Notes: a model not told the origin generated them from the letters alone. A DNA stretch of 64,000 bases from Ferruginibacter paludis (GCF_030409685.1 NZ_JAUFQJ010000013.1:1-64000); one strand, 5' to 3'. Counted from the first letter of the stretch, positions 45,288 through 54,682 are shown. Numbers and translations are program-made.

Positions 45288-45291
45288 CAAT

Positions 45292-46377
45292 ATGCAGTTC
45301 GAAGAGATTATCAATGCGAAATTGAGTAAAGACATGGACCGGCCCATGATGAAAAAAGAAGCATTCCCTGTAAGCGAAGGCCTGGAAGCGTATCTTAAAA
45401 AATATGGCCGCGATATCATTTTACCCATTGCATACAGAGACCTGCTCAACTACCGTTACGCTACTTCACTAAGAGACAGGCATGGCAAACTGACCCATTG
45501 GGAAACCGCCGTGTACGATTTAAAAGAAATGGAATTTTTAAAGGAAGGCCTCGTTAAAACCTACGCCATCCTGAAAACAGAAGGCAATTTAAATTACATC
45601 AAGCACCTGGATGTTGAACGAATAGATTTTTGCGAATTTGGCAATAGCGTGCCTTTCAGAATAAGGATTATCAATACCATCAATGGCAACTACGATCATT
45701 ATTATATCAAATCTTTCGATGCATCGCGGATATACGGATTGGAGCTGGAACACCTGCTCTCGCCAAACCGCATTACTTTCCTGTACCATAAAAATACATT
45801 GGTAGAAGAGCATATCCCCGGCATACCTGGCGATGTTTTTTTGCAGGATTACATGAACAGGCCCGAAACAAATAAAATACGCATTGCCAAGGAATTTGTA
45901 AAATTTAATGAACGCTGTTTCGCCCGTTTATTGGGTGACATGCGTAGTTATAATTTTGTGATTGATATTACACCGGATATTGAGGATTATCAATACCGCA
46001 TCAGGGCCATCGATTTCGATCAGCAATCCTATGAAGGAAGGAAGAATTTGTACCTGCCCCAGTTTTATAAAGAAAATTTTGAGTATGTGGAACTGGTGCT
46101 AAAACATCTCAGCCCCGATGTAATTGAACAATACCAGGCCGAAGAGCGCACCACTATGGCTTACCGCGTAATAGCAAGCCGGAGGCAGATTATGGAATTG
46201 CTGAATATCATGATTAAAGATGAAATATCTGAGAACTACAAAGTAAAGTTGCTGAGAAGCGAGCTGAATGAGCATTTCAATACGAATTACTTTTCCAAAT
46301 GCAATAGCATGGGTGCCATTGTCAAGCGGCAGTTGAAACAGATGCTGCAAAAGCATTTACTGCAGGTTCCAAAATAG
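45292..46377 (+). CDS. Protein of unknown function with kinase-like motifs
   Basis: A 361-aa soluble protein of no family I can name. Several spaced motifs recall the protein-kinase/aminoglycoside-phosphotransferase fold: a possible ATP-lysine in YYIK (K140), a hinge-like EEHIPGIPGD (172-181), a catalytic-loop-like GDMRSYN (D216, N221) and a metal-binding IDFD (D241, D243). The helical C-terminal third (260-361) fits a kinase C-lobe. The glycine-rich loop is not obvious. It lies between the clpP pair and clpX, with a possible leaderless start and a terminator before it, so it is likely a separate unit. Kinase activity is inference from motif spacing. Confidence 0.7.
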   Translation: MQFEEIINAKLSKDMDRPMMKKEAFPVSEGLEAYLKKYGRDIILPIAYRDLLNYRYATSLRDRHGKLTHWETAVYDLKEMEFLKEGLVKTYAILKTEGNLNYIKHLDVERIDFCEFGNSVPFRIRIINTINGNYDHYYIKSFDASRIYGLELEHLLSPNRITFLYHKNTLVEEHIPGIPGDVFLQDYMNRPETNKIRIAKEFVKFNERCFARLLGDMRSYNFVIDITPDIEDYQYRIRAIDFDQQSYEGRKNLYLPQFYKENFEYVELVLKHLSPDVIEQYQAEERTTMAYRVIASRRQIMELLNIMIKDEISENYKVKLLRSELNEHFNTNYFSKCNSMGAIVKRQLKQMLQKHLLQVPK

Positions 46378-46518
46378 GAATTTGATATCCAACATTTTAT
46401 TAATTATCCGTTTATTTATTCTAATTACACTTATCCTTCTTATTTTCCGTTATTGTATTTTAACAATTGCTGCAACGTTCTGTAACAGAAGATTGTCTGT
46501 TAAAGAGCAGCGATTGGT

Positions 46519-46526
46519 TATCTTTG
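46519..46526 (+). promoter_or_regulatory. -7 box of clpX
   Basis: TATCTTTG with TTG at 46493-46495 (spacer 23, a little long). Leader of about 33 nt to ATG 46564. Confidence 0.45.
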
Positions 46527-46563
46527 CAGTTGCAAAAAATAAAAGAGCGTTAAACAGGAAACA

Positions 46564-47802
46564 ATGGCAAAACAACAAACATTACACTGTTCTTTCTGCG
46601 GCCGCAGCCGCGATGAGGTAAAAATTCTGATAGCCGGTCAGGAAGGACATATTTGCGAAAATTGTGTGGAGCATGCACAGGAAATCATTGGCCAGGAACT
46701 GATGATTTACCCTGAAACTAAACAGGGTGGGGCAGCGCATAAATTAACCGTAAGAAAACCGATTGAAATAAAGAAATTTTTAGATGAGTACGTGATAGGC
46801 CAGGACGACGCAAAGAAAATTCTGGCAGTAGCGGTGTACAACCATTATAAAAGATTGAATCAAAAGGTGGAAAATGATGTTGAAATTGAAAAAAGCAACA
46901 TCATCATGGTAGGCGAAACGGGTACAGGTAAAACCTTGCTGGCTAAGTCAATCGCCAGGATGCTGAATGTGCCCTTTGCTATAGTGGATGCTACCGTTTT
47001 CACAGAAGCTGGCTACGTTGGCGAAGATGTGGAAAGTATGCTGAGCCGCCTGTTACAAGCTTGTAATTACGATGTAGCAGCTGCTGAAAAGGGAATTGTT
47101 TTTATTGATGAAATTGATAAAGTCGCCCGTAAAAGTGATAATCCCTCTATTACAAGAGATGTAAGTGGCGAAGGAGTACAACAGGGGCTTTTAAAGTTAC
47201 TGGAAGGAACAGAAGTACTGGTGCCGCCACAAGGGGGACGTAAACACCCTGAACAGAAACTGGTAAAAGTAAATACGCAAAATATTCTTTTCATTTGCGG
47301 AGGCGCTTTCGATGGCGTAGACAGAATCATTGCACGCCGTGTTAATACACATGCGATTGGTTTCAGCGTGAACAAGGAATTACAGGAATTTCAGCAGAAA
47401 AACCTGCTGCAGTTTGTTAATGCAGTGGATTTAAAAACTTTCGGTTTAATACCTGAATTACTGGGCCGTTTGCCGGTGATCACCTATCTCAATCCGCTGG
47501 ATGCACCTACTTTGCGCAATATTTTAACTGAGCCTAAAAACGCTTTAATAAAACAGTTTACCCGCTTGTTTGATATCGAGGGCATCGCCTTGACTTTTGA
47601 ACCTGCCGTGTATGATTTTATGGTTGAAAAGGCATTGGAATATAAGCTGGGAGCAAGAGGATTAAGGAGTATCTGCGAAAGTATTTTAACCGATGCAATG
47701 TATGAATTACCCTCTCAAAAGGTAAAAACTTTTGAAGTGACGCTGGAATATGCACAACGGAAGTTTAATACCAGCAAAATGAGTATGCTTAAAGTAGCGT
47801 AA
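46564..47802 (+). CDS. clpX: Clp protease ATP-binding subunit ClpX
   Basis: A 412-aa AAA+ unfoldase. N-terminal zinc-binding domain with CSFCGRSRDE and ICENCVEHA (two Cys pairs), Walker A MVGETGTGKT, pore and Walker B FIDEIDK, VSGEGVQQGLLKLLEGT, sensor/arginine region LLGRLPV and GARGLRSICE. Feeds unfolded, tagged substrates to ClpP, encoded upstream. Confidence 0.97.
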   Translation: MAKQQTLHCSFCGRSRDEVKILIAGQEGHICENCVEHAQEIIGQELMIYPETKQGGAAHKLTVRKPIEIKKFLDEYVIGQDDAKKILAVAVYNHYKRLNQKVENDVEIEKSNIIMVGETGTGKTLLAKSIARMLNVPFAIVDATVFTEAGYVGEDVESMLSRLLQACNYDVAAAEKGIVFIDEIDKVARKSDNPSITRDVSGEGVQQGLLKLLEGTEVLVPPQGGRKHPEQKLVKVNTQNILFICGGAFDGVDRIIARRVNTHAIGFSVNKELQEFQQKNLLQFVNAVDLKTFGLIPELLGRLPVITYLNPLDAPTLRNILTEPKNALIKQFTRLFDIEGIALTFEPAVYDFMVEKALEYKLGARGLRSICESILTDAMYELPSQKVKTFEVTLEYAQRKFNTSKMSMLKVA

Positions 47803-47819
47803 AAGAATAAATTTGTATG

Positions 47820-47848
47820 AAACTGCAACTAGCAATTGCAGTTTTTTT
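47820..47848 (+). terminator. Terminator of clpX
   Basis: AACTGCAA (47821-47828) with TTGCAGTT (47836-47843), then a T-run to 47848. Confidence 0.85.
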
Positions 47849-48135
47849 ATGCCCGGGAGCGTTCACTTTCTACCCAAGTTTCAAACAAATGCAATTCATT
47901 TTAGGTGGTTGTTTTATTTCAATATATTTTTGAGCCGCAAAAAAGAAGCGCAGTATTTTTATGCGGTAAATAGTTACCCGCTTCGCTTTGATAAAAGTAC
48001 AAAACAGGTTTTCGGTACAAGAGGGCGACGCAACGATGTTCCACATTGGTTTATGGCCCGGACAAATGACATAACACTTTACCCCCAATTTCTATTGAGA
48101 AAACAAGGGCAACTTAAAACAGATAAAAATATATA
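47849..48135. other. Intergenic stretch before purA
   Basis: No recognised gene. Holds a TATTTTTG box (47925-47932) without a well-placed -33, a small imperfect stem (GCGGTAA near 47962 with TTACCCGC), and a roughly 95-codon plus-strand open frame from ATG 47849 whose stop overlaps the purA ATG (TAATG). That frame is not protein-like enough for me to call. Confidence 0.5.
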
Positions 48136-49398
48136 ATGGTAGACGTAATTCTCGGACTTCAATGGGGTGACGAGGGCAAAGGAAAAATTGTTGATTATTT
48201 TGCTCCAAATTATGATGTGATTGCCCGGTTCCAGGGCGGCCCGAATGCAGGGCATACTTTGTATGTAAACGGACAAAAAGTAGTATTGCACCAAATACCA
48301 AGTGGTATCTTTCATGAAGGGAAAACCAACCTGATAGGCAATGGCGTTGTGTTGGATCCGGTAACACTTAAAAGAGAGTGCGGAGTAGTAGCATCCATGG
48401 GTGTTGACTATAAAAAAAGTTTATACATCAGCGAAAGAGCACACCTGATTTTACCAACGCACCGGGCATTGGATAAAGCGAGTGAGATTGCAAAAGGCAA
48501 TGAAAAAATTGGTTCTACGTTAAAGGGCATAGGTCCGGCGTACATGGATAAAACAGGCAGAAATGGATTGCGAGTTGGAGACTTGCTGGACAAAAGTTTT
48601 ACCTCCCAATACATTAAATTACGCTTGAAGCACCAGCGTTTGCTGGATAATTACAACTTCCAGGAAGATATCAGCTTGTGGGAAGATGAATTTTTTGAAG
48701 CAATTGAAGAACTGAGAAGTTTTAATATCGTGAACGGCGAATATTTTATCAATGATAAAATACAGCAGGGGAAAAAGGTGCTGGCAGAAGGTGCACAGGG
48801 AAGCATGCTGGATGTGGATTTTGGCACTTTTCCTTTTGTTACGAGCAGCAGTACCATCTCTGCCGGTGTATGTACCGGGTTGGGGATTGCACCGCAAAAA
48901 ATTAAAGATGTGTTCGGCGTATCAAAAGCGTATTGTACAAGGGTGGGCAGTGGTCCTTTTCCTACAGAACTGGACGATGATATGGGTGAACTGATTCGCA
49001 AAACCGGAAGTGAATTTGGAGCTACGACCGGCAGGCCGAGACGTTGTGGCTGGATTGATTTGGTAGCATTGCAGTTTGCCTGCATGATCAATGGCGTTAC
49101 GCAGGTTATTATGACCAAAACAGATATCCTGGATGCATTGCCTGAATTAAAAGTTTGTAACGGTTATTCTATCAATGGTGAAGAGAAAAGTTATGTTCCA
49201 TTCCAGATGAGCAAGGTAAAAATTGATCCTATTCACAAGAGTTTTCAGGGTTGGCAAACGGACATTACAAAAATTGATAATTATACAGATTTACCTCAAA
49301 AGATGAAAAATTACATTGACTACATCAATAATTTTTTGAAGGTTCCTGTTAAATACATCAGTAACGGGCCGGGAAGAGATCAGATAATACTGGCGTAA
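48136..49398 (+). CDS. purA: Adenylosuccinate synthetase
   Basis: Condenses IMP and aspartate with GTP to adenylosuccinate, the first committed step to AMP. 420 aa with GLQWGDEGKGKIVDY at the start (P-loop-like, catalytic Asp), GGPNAGHTLY, KGIGPAYMDKTGRNGLRVGDL, GAQGSMLDVDFGTFPFVTSS and TGRPRRCGWIDLVAL. Complete. Confidence 0.97.
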   Translation: MVDVILGLQWGDEGKGKIVDYFAPNYDVIARFQGGPNAGHTLYVNGQKVVLHQIPSGIFHEGKTNLIGNGVVLDPVTLKRECGVVASMGVDYKKSLYISERAHLILPTHRALDKASEIAKGNEKIGSTLKGIGPAYMDKTGRNGLRVGDLLDKSFTSQYIKLRLKHQRLLDNYNFQEDISLWEDEFFEAIEELRSFNIVNGEYFINDKIQQGKKVLAEGAQGSMLDVDFGTFPFVTSSSTISAGVCTGLGIAPQKIKDVFGVSKAYCTRVGSGPFPTELDDDMGELIRKTGSEFGATTGRPRRCGWIDLVALQFACMINGVTQVIMTKTDILDALPELKVCNGYSINGEEKSYVPFQMSKVKIDPIHKSFQGWQTDITKIDNYTDLPQKMKNYIDYINNFLKVPVKYISNGPGRDQIILA

Positions 49399-49480
49399 AA
49401 AATAATTATAAAAATAAATGCCTTTTTTTTTGGCTAATTAAAAATCTATCAGAAATTTTACAGTAACAACTGGTTAAATT

Positions 49481-49894
49481 ATGGCAAAATCTAACAAAGA
49501 AAAAAAGACAACTCCTGCTGAGGACGCACCTTTAAAAAAAACTACTCCAAAAGCATCACCCAAATCTAAAAAGGAAGATGATGATGACGATGATGATGAT
49601 TTGGATGAAGATATAAAGCCCGTTAAAAAGGGAAAAGCTGCTTCAAAAAAAGCAGGTGACGATGATGACGACGATGATGATATCGACGAAACGGAAGATG
49701 AATGGGAAAAGAGTGAAGATGACGATGACTGGGATGCAGACTTCGATGAATTTGATGTGCCAAAATCTGCTGCAAAAAAATCTGTCGGCAAAAAATCGGC
49801 CAAGGATGATGACGAAGATGAATTTAAAGACCTGGGCTTTGACGATTTAGACGTCGATGGCGGTGGTTTTGATGATGATGACGATGATTTTTAG
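49481..49894 (+). CDS. Highly acidic Asp-rich protein
   Basis: A 137-aa low-complexity protein: a Lys/Pro-rich start (KSNKEKKTTPAEDAP), then long Asp/Glu runs (DDDDDDDDLDED, DDDDDDDIDETEDEWE) alternating with Lys/Ala tracts, ending in a Gly/Asp stretch. Probably disordered. Similar acidic tails occur in Bacteroidota next to purA or translation genes; role unknown (metal or basic-protein buffering would be guesses). Codon pattern (GAT/GAC) is consistent with a real gene. Confidence 0.65.
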   Translation: MAKSNKEKKTTPAEDAPLKKTTPKASPKSKKEDDDDDDDDLDEDIKPVKKGKAASKKAGDDDDDDDDIDETEDEWEKSEDDDDWDADFDEFDVPKSAAKKSVGKKSAKDDDEDEFKDLGFDDLDVDGGGFDDDDDDF

Positions 49895-49941
49895 AGAATA
49901 ATTTATACCGATTTGTAATTGCCTGTAGTTAAAACAATAAA

Positions 49942-51219
49942 GTGAAAAAAGCTACAACTTTTGCAATTGATGATTTTGCTTCTTTTAGATTAAAAATGTT
50001 GAACTGGTCAAAACAGTTCAACATTTTTTGTTTACTGGATAATAGTGGTTATTTATTTGATAAGCCTGCTTTTGAATGTTTGCTGGCAGCAGGTTCTGAT
50101 GCAAGGTTACAAACCAATGCCGGCAATGCTTTTGAAGCCGTAAAAGAATTTAGCTCTCATCATCATGATTGGTTATTTGGGCATTTTGCATATGACCTGA
50201 AAAATGAAACCAATATGCTGCAATCCGGCAATTTTGACGGAGTAGGTTTCGCTGATATGCATTTTTTTGTACCGCGAACAGTGTTGCAATTAAAAGAACA
50301 AACGCTTACGATTTACTGTGAAGGGGATGCAGAGATAATATTTGCTGCCATCGCATCTTTAGAACAGTATGAGGAAACAACTTCAGATGGGTTTACTATC
50401 AACAGCAGGTTTTCAAAAGTGGACTATATTAGCAGCGTACAAAAATTACAACAACACATTTTACGGGGCGATTGCTACGAGCTTAATTTTTGCCAGGAAT
50501 TTTTTTCGGAGAATGTTAGCATTGATCCCTGGTCAGTCTACAATAAATTAATGCAGCTTTCGCCCAGCCCTTTTGCCGCTTTATATAAAGTGGACGATCA
50601 ATATTGCATTTGCGCAAGCCCGGAACGTTACCTGAAAAAATCGGGTAATCAAATAATATCACAACCGATAAAGGGCACAGCCAGGCGTTGTTTAACCGAT
50701 GCTGTTGCAGATGCAAAAAGCAGGCAGCAATTACAGAACAGTGAAAAAGAAAAAAGCGAAAATGTGATGGTGGTTGACCTGGTGAGAAATGATTTAAGCA
50801 AGGTCTGTAAAAAGGGAACTGTAAAAGTTGACCAGCTGTTTGGCATTTATAGTTTTCCGCAGGTGCATCAAATGATAAGTACAGTGAGCGGAGAACTGGC
50901 AGAGGGGATGGAATGGATGGATGCAATAAAAGCTACCTTTCCGATGGGATCAATGACCGGGGCTCCCAAACTACGGGTAATGCAGCTAACAGAACAATAT
51001 GAAAGAACCAGACGGGGACTTTTTTCAGGCGCAATCGGGTATGTAAATCCCCAAGGTGATTGTGATTTTAATGTGGTAATAAGAAGTATTTTATACAATG
51101 CCGCTACAAAATATGTATCCTTTCAAACAGGGAGTGCCATTACTTTTTACAGCGACCCTGAATCGGAATATGAAGAGTGTTTGTTGAAAGCTGCCGCTTT
51201 AAAGAAGGTGCTGGAGTAA
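49942..51219 (+). CDS. pabB: Aminodeoxychorismate synthase component I-like
   Basis: A 425-aa chorismate-binding enzyme starting at GTG. Family motifs: GDCYELNFCQEF, SPSPFAALYK, SPERYLKKSGNQIISQPIKGTARR, MVVDLVRNDLSKVC, and FPMGSMTGAPKLRVMQL. Expected to make 4-amino-4-deoxychorismate for folate. The glutamine amidotransferase partner pabA and lyase pabC are not in the window. TrpE is less likely given its length and the PIKGTARR and MTGAPK forms. Confidence 0.9.
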   Translation: MKKATTFAIDDFASFRLKMLNWSKQFNIFCLLDNSGYLFDKPAFECLLAAGSDARLQTNAGNAFEAVKEFSSHHHDWLFGHFAYDLKNETNMLQSGNFDGVGFADMHFFVPRTVLQLKEQTLTIYCEGDAEIIFAAIASLEQYEETTSDGFTINSRFSKVDYISSVQKLQQHILRGDCYELNFCQEFFSENVSIDPWSVYNKLMQLSPSPFAALYKVDDQYCICASPERYLKKSGNQIISQPIKGTARRCLTDAVADAKSRQQLQNSEKEKSENVMVVDLVRNDLSKVCKKGTVKVDQLFGIYSFPQVHQMISTVSGELAEGMEWMDAIKATFPMGSMTGAPKLRVMQLTEQYERTRRGLFSGAIGYVNPQGDCDFNVVIRSILYNAATKYVSFQTGSAITFYSDPESEYEECLLKAAALKKVLE

Positions 51220-51220
51220 C

Positions 51221-52417
51221 TTACCTGGTTTTCTTTTTTCCGGGTACTGGATATACCGTTTTAAAATCGGGTACAGATGCATCGCCTAATAAGGCCTGCA
51301 CGCTTTCATTTAAAATCTGGTATTTGTTGGCAGTAAATAATTGCATTTTATCGGGCGGCAACCGAAGATCAAAGTTGCCGGTAACGGACATAGTTGCATC
51401 GAATGAAGGGTTGAAATGATTGAATAAAGCGATATCCATCATTATATTTTTGGCAATAATCAGCGAGTTATATTTTCCTGTAATGGACAGTACTTCAACG
51501 TCAACCAATTCATCTGTAGTCAGGTTTGCTGTTTTGAAAGGTCCTGCATTGCTGCTTCTTCCATAGGTGGTACGATTTACATCGTTCCCCATTGGCAGAA
51601 CGCCTGCAGAAAATGTTGTGATGCCGCCACCACCTTCCATAATATAATGGGTGGCTATAAATCTTTTAACATAGGTTCTTGATTCCTCCGGCAAATAATA
51701 CTGCAGACGCCAGAAGTCGTTGCTGCCGCTCTTTTTTATAGCGCTGTAGACCCTTCCGGGTCCGCCGTTGTAAGCAGCCATTACCAGCAGCCAGTCGTGC
51801 AACTGGCTATATAAATACAACAAATACCTTGCTGCGGCATGTGTGCTTTTATAGTAGTCTCTACGCTCATCCAACGCTCCATTTACAACCAGCCCGTAAT
51901 CTTTGGCAGTGTACGGCATAAACTGCCATGGGCCGCCGGCACCCACCACACTGGTAGCGCCGGTACTTAAATTGGATTCTATTACTGCGATATATTTTAA
52001 TTCTTTAGGCAAACCGTATTGCTGCAAAATATTTTCTATCAGGTTAAAATAAGGTTTGCCCCAGCCCTTCATATTTTGCAGGTAATTGTTATGCGCTTTT
52101 ATATAATCCTGTACAAAACTTTCTGCATTGGGGTTTACCTGTGCAGTATAGGGCATGGAAGCGTTGTAGCTATAATTGGAAAACAGGTTTTTAAAACCAT
52201 ATTTAGTGACCTGGTTGAAATACTGCACTTTATCCTTTTTAGGAAGCGTCCTGGTTTTTATTACCTCTTCAATAAGTGAATCCTCTTCAGCAATATTTTC
52301 GGGAACTGTATCTTGTACAATTGAAGAATGGAGAAGAGGAAACTTTAAAAAATTCTCTTTACCCTTTGCGCCGGCGATGAGCACACATAAAAAAGATATG
52401 ATAAATACTTTTTTCAT
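51221..52417 (-). CDS. Lytic transglycosylase (MltD-like)
   Basis: A 398-aa exported protein (signal peptide KKVFIISFLCVLIAGAKG). The SLT domain (about 130-255) has the catalytic Glu in AVIESNLSTGATSVVGAGGPW, then FMPYTAKDYGL, DERRDYYKSTHAAARYLLYLY and MAAYNGGPGRV. The C-terminal part has at best a degenerate LysM-like segment. Cleaves peptidoglycan to 1,6-anhydro products. Follows gatA by 12 bp on the same strand, so probably co-transcribed. Confidence 0.93.
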   Translation of the reverse strand: MKKVFIISFLCVLIAGAKGKENFLKFPLLHSSIVQDTVPENIAEEDSLIEEVIKTRTLPKKDKVQYFNQVTKYGFKNLFSNYSYNASMPYTAQVNPNAESFVQDYIKAHNNYLQNMKGWGKPYFNLIENILQQYGLPKELKYIAVIESNLSTGATSVVGAGGPWQFMPYTAKDYGLVVNGALDERRDYYKSTHAAARYLLYLYSQLHDWLLVMAAYNGGPGRVYSAIKKSGSNDFWRLQYYLPEESRTYVKRFIATHYIMEGGGGITTFSAGVLPMGNDVNRTTYGRSSNAGPFKTANLTTDELVDVEVLSITGKYNSLIIAKNIMMDIALFNHFNPSFDATMSVTGNFDLRLPPDKMQLFTANKYQILNESVQALLGDASVPDFKTVYPVPGKKKTR

Positions 52418-52429
52418 TATGCAGGGTAA

Positions 52430-53881
52430 CTAAACACTTTTAAACTGTTGCAGCAACATAGCTGATAATTGCAGCAAAGTTACTTCATCCATTTTATTTG
52501 TGAGCACCTGCAAGCCGAAGGGCATACCGTTGCCATGTTTATATATCGGAATGGAGATAGCCGGTAACCCGGTCAGGTTAGCGAATACCGTATAAATATC
52601 TGCCAGGTACATCGCGATAGGATCATCGCTTTTTTCACCAATTGTAAATGCAGTAGTAGGTGCTGTCGGAAGAATAATCGCGTCATAATTGTTGAAAATA
52701 GCAGTTGTACGGTCTGCAAGCATACGCCTCACCTGCTGTGCCTTGGTAAAATATGCATCAAAATAGCCGGCGCTCAAAACAAAAGTTCCCAGCAGGATCC
52801 TTCGTTGCACTTCTTTGCCGAAGCCTTCACTGCGGCTGCGCTTGTAGAAATCCGTCAAATCTTCCACCGCTTCTTTAGTGCGGTGACCGAAACGCACACC
52901 ATCAAACCTATTAAGATTGCTGCTGGCTTCTGCCGTTGTTAAAACGTAATAGGCTGGTACAATATATTCCAGTAAATCAAAATCAACCGCTTCAACGGTA
53001 TGACCAGCATTCTTTAACTCTTGTATTGTAGAAAAAATGCTGGTGCTGATTTCCTGGTCGAGTGAAGGATGTTGTAACGCTTCATTAAAATAAGCTATGC
53101 GGTATTTTCTATCCGCCGCCCCGTTATTTTTGAAATCAATTGAATTCTCTTTTACTGTCAAAGGCTGCGTAATTGCTGTACTGTCGTAGTCATCTGCTCC
53201 TGAAATAACTTTCAAAGCTATGGCCACATCTTCTACAGAATTGCCAAAAATACCTATTTGATCAAAGGAAGAAGCATACGCAATCAATCCATAACGGGAT
53301 ATCCTGCCATACGTGGGTTTAAGACCAACTATGCCGCAGAAATCTGCAGGCTGGCGTACAGAGCCGCCTGTATCACTGCCCAGGCTAATCATGCACATAC
53401 CTGCCTGCACTGCCACTGCGCTGCCTCCGGATGAACCTCCAGGGACTTTAGATTCGTCCAACGCATTCAGTACATTTCCGTAAGCAGAATTTTCGTTTGT
53501 ACTCCCCATTGCAAATTCGTCGCAATTGCAGTTGCCAATTATGATGGCCTCTTCGTCCAATAATTTCTGAATGGCGGTGGCATTATAAACGGAAGTAAAC
53601 CCTTCCAGAATTTTCGATGCGGCGGTCACCCTGTGATTTTTATAACAAATCACGTCTTTAATAGCGATGACTACCCCATGTAAACGGCCCATCTTGGCAC
53701 CTTCAGTTCTTGCAGCATCCAGCAATGCCGCTTTTTCCAGTGCTTCTTCAGCAAAGATTTCTGTAAAAGCGTTGAGGTGTTTTTTAGTGTCAATTTTTTG
53801 CAGATAATTATTAACAGCTGTTACACAGGTAGTGCGGCCAGTTAGTAGTTGTTGTTGATATTCCTTAATAGAAGTAAACAA
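52430..53881 (-). CDS. gatA: Glutamyl-tRNA(Gln) amidotransferase subunit A
   Basis: Amidase subunit that makes Gln-tRNA(Gln) or Asn-tRNA(Asn) with GatB/GatC. Amidase signature with catalytic Lys (VIAIKDVICYKNH), and the two serines of PGGSSGGSAVAVQAG and SLGSDTGGSVRQPADFC. The open frame continues to 53971, but the first 30 residues are unlike GatA; relatives begin at the FTSIKEYQQQLL segment, so a TTG at 53881 (giving MFTSIKEYQ) is my preferred start, with 53971 not excluded. Confidence 0.93.
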   Translation of the reverse strand: MFTSIKEYQQQLLTGRTTCVTAVNNYLQKIDTKKHLNAFTEIFAEEALEKAALLDAARTEGAKMGRLHGVVIAIKDVICYKNHRVTAASKILEGFTSVYNATAIQKLLDEEAIIIGNCNCDEFAMGSTNENSAYGNVLNALDESKVPGGSSGGSAVAVQAGMCMISLGSDTGGSVRQPADFCGIVGLKPTYGRISRYGLIAYASSFDQIGIFGNSVEDVAIALKVISGADDYDSTAITQPLTVKENSIDFKNNGAADRKYRIAYFNEALQHPSLDQEISTSIFSTIQELKNAGHTVEAVDFDLLEYIVPAYYVLTTAEASSNLNRFDGVRFGHRTKEAVEDLTDFYKRSRSEGFGKEVQRRILLGTFVLSAGYFDAYFTKAQQVRRMLADRTTAIFNNYDAIILPTAPTTAFTIGEKSDDPIAMYLADIYTVFANLTGLPAISIPIYKHGNGMPFGLQVLTNKMDEVTLLQLSAMLLQQFKSV

Positions 53882-53999
53882 AAAGAAAGGTTTGATGGAT
53901 ATGTATAAAAGAGGCTGAAGTGTTTTTATACTGCCCGCTATCCGACTTTGGATACATGACAGCAAAATCACTTCAGCCGTAGTTATGTAATACTAAAAA

Positions 54000-54290
54000 T
54001 TATTTTGCTATATTCTGAGCCTGGGCTTCCTGGGCTCTTTTTTGTTCCAGCTGTTGCTTCAATTCCCTGATTTCAGAATCCTTATCCTTTTCTTTCATGC
54101 CTTCCTCTATTTCATTTTTTACACTTGCCTTGGCATCATTGAAATCTCTTACACCTTTGCCGATGCCTTTCATTAATTCAGGAATTTTTTTTCCGCCAAA
54201 TAGTAATACAACTGCCAGCAAAATAAAGATCCATTCAGATCCGCCCGGCATCCCAATCAAAAAAACAGCATTTAAACTTGATAGTAGCAT
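54000..54290 (-). CDS. tatA: Twin-arginine translocase subunit TatA/TatE
   Basis: A 96-aa protein with one short N-terminal membrane helix (SEWIFILLAVVLLF), the GGKKIPEL hinge, the amphipathic helix (MKGIGKGVRDFNDAKASVKNEI) and a charged coiled tail. Forms the pore for folded-protein export. I use ATG 54290; a longer frame starts at 54311. tatC is not adjacent. Confidence 0.94.
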   Translation of the reverse strand: MLLSSLNAVFLIGMPGGSEWIFILLAVVLLFGGKKIPELMKGIGKGVRDFNDAKASVKNEIEEGMKEKDKDSEIRELKQQLEQKRAQEAQAQNIAK

Positions 54291-54308
54291 GATATTAAAT
54301 TTAGTCAA

Positions 54309-54316
54309 CAAAGATA
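54309..54316 (-). promoter_or_regulatory. -7 box upstream of tatA
   Basis: Minus strand TATCTTTG, placing a start about 14 nt before ATG 54290. No clear -33. Confidence 0.4.
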
Positions 54317-54378
54317 AAAGAAATATCTTCTTGAGCAGTTTTTTGATTGTTAATAATCAAATTTTTTAACGTTGATAA

Positions 54379-54507
54379 TTATCTGAGATACCTGCCGCAT
54401 TTTGCTTTGCCATTGGCGGCTTCATAATTGGTAATACCTCTCGAACAGGAAATAAAATAAATGGCAGCAAAAAAAATCAGGAAAGACGTGATTAACTTCC
54501 TCATCAT
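54379..54507 (-). CDS. Tiny lipoprotein-like protein
   Basis: A 42-aa frame: a signal sequence MMRKLITSFLIFFAAIYF followed by a lipobox-like ISC, then about 20 residues (SRGITNYEAANGKAKCGRYLR). It lies between rplS and tatA on the same strand. The length and lipobox fit the very small predicted lipoproteins of Bacteroidota. The frame extends upstream to 54588 but those residues are not signal-like. Confidence 0.5.
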   Translation of the reverse strand: MMRKLITSFLIFFAAIYFISCSRGITNYEAANGKAKCGRYLR

Positions 54508-54628
54508 TTTCAGTTTATTAAGTTGAGAAAAAAGGTTGTTAATCAGGGGTAAAGCATTTAACGGTAAGGATTCCATATCAATTTCCAATAATCATTCTAT
54601 AAAATTCAATTAGGCAGTATACCAACTA

Positions 54629-54664
54629 AAAAGGCGAAAATCATCCAACTGATTTTCGCCTTTT
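54629..54664 (-). terminator. Terminator of rplS
   Basis: A 15-bp perfect stem (54629-54643 with 54650-54664), core AAGGCGAAAATCA, loop TCCAAC, with A/T runs on both sides. Confidence 0.85.
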
Positions 54665-54682
54665 AATATATTTAAACGCTTA

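Noticed and set aside
47813..48136. 107-codon frame between clpX and purA
   Set aside because: It starts inside the clpX terminator region, has no recognisable motif, and its overlap with the purA ATG (TAATG) is not enough evidence. Kept only as a note in the intergenic entry.
49474..49803. Serine-rich minus-strand frame opposite the Asp-rich gene
   Set aside because: Antisense of GAT/GAC repeats gives poly-Ser (ATC/GTC); an artefact of low complexity.
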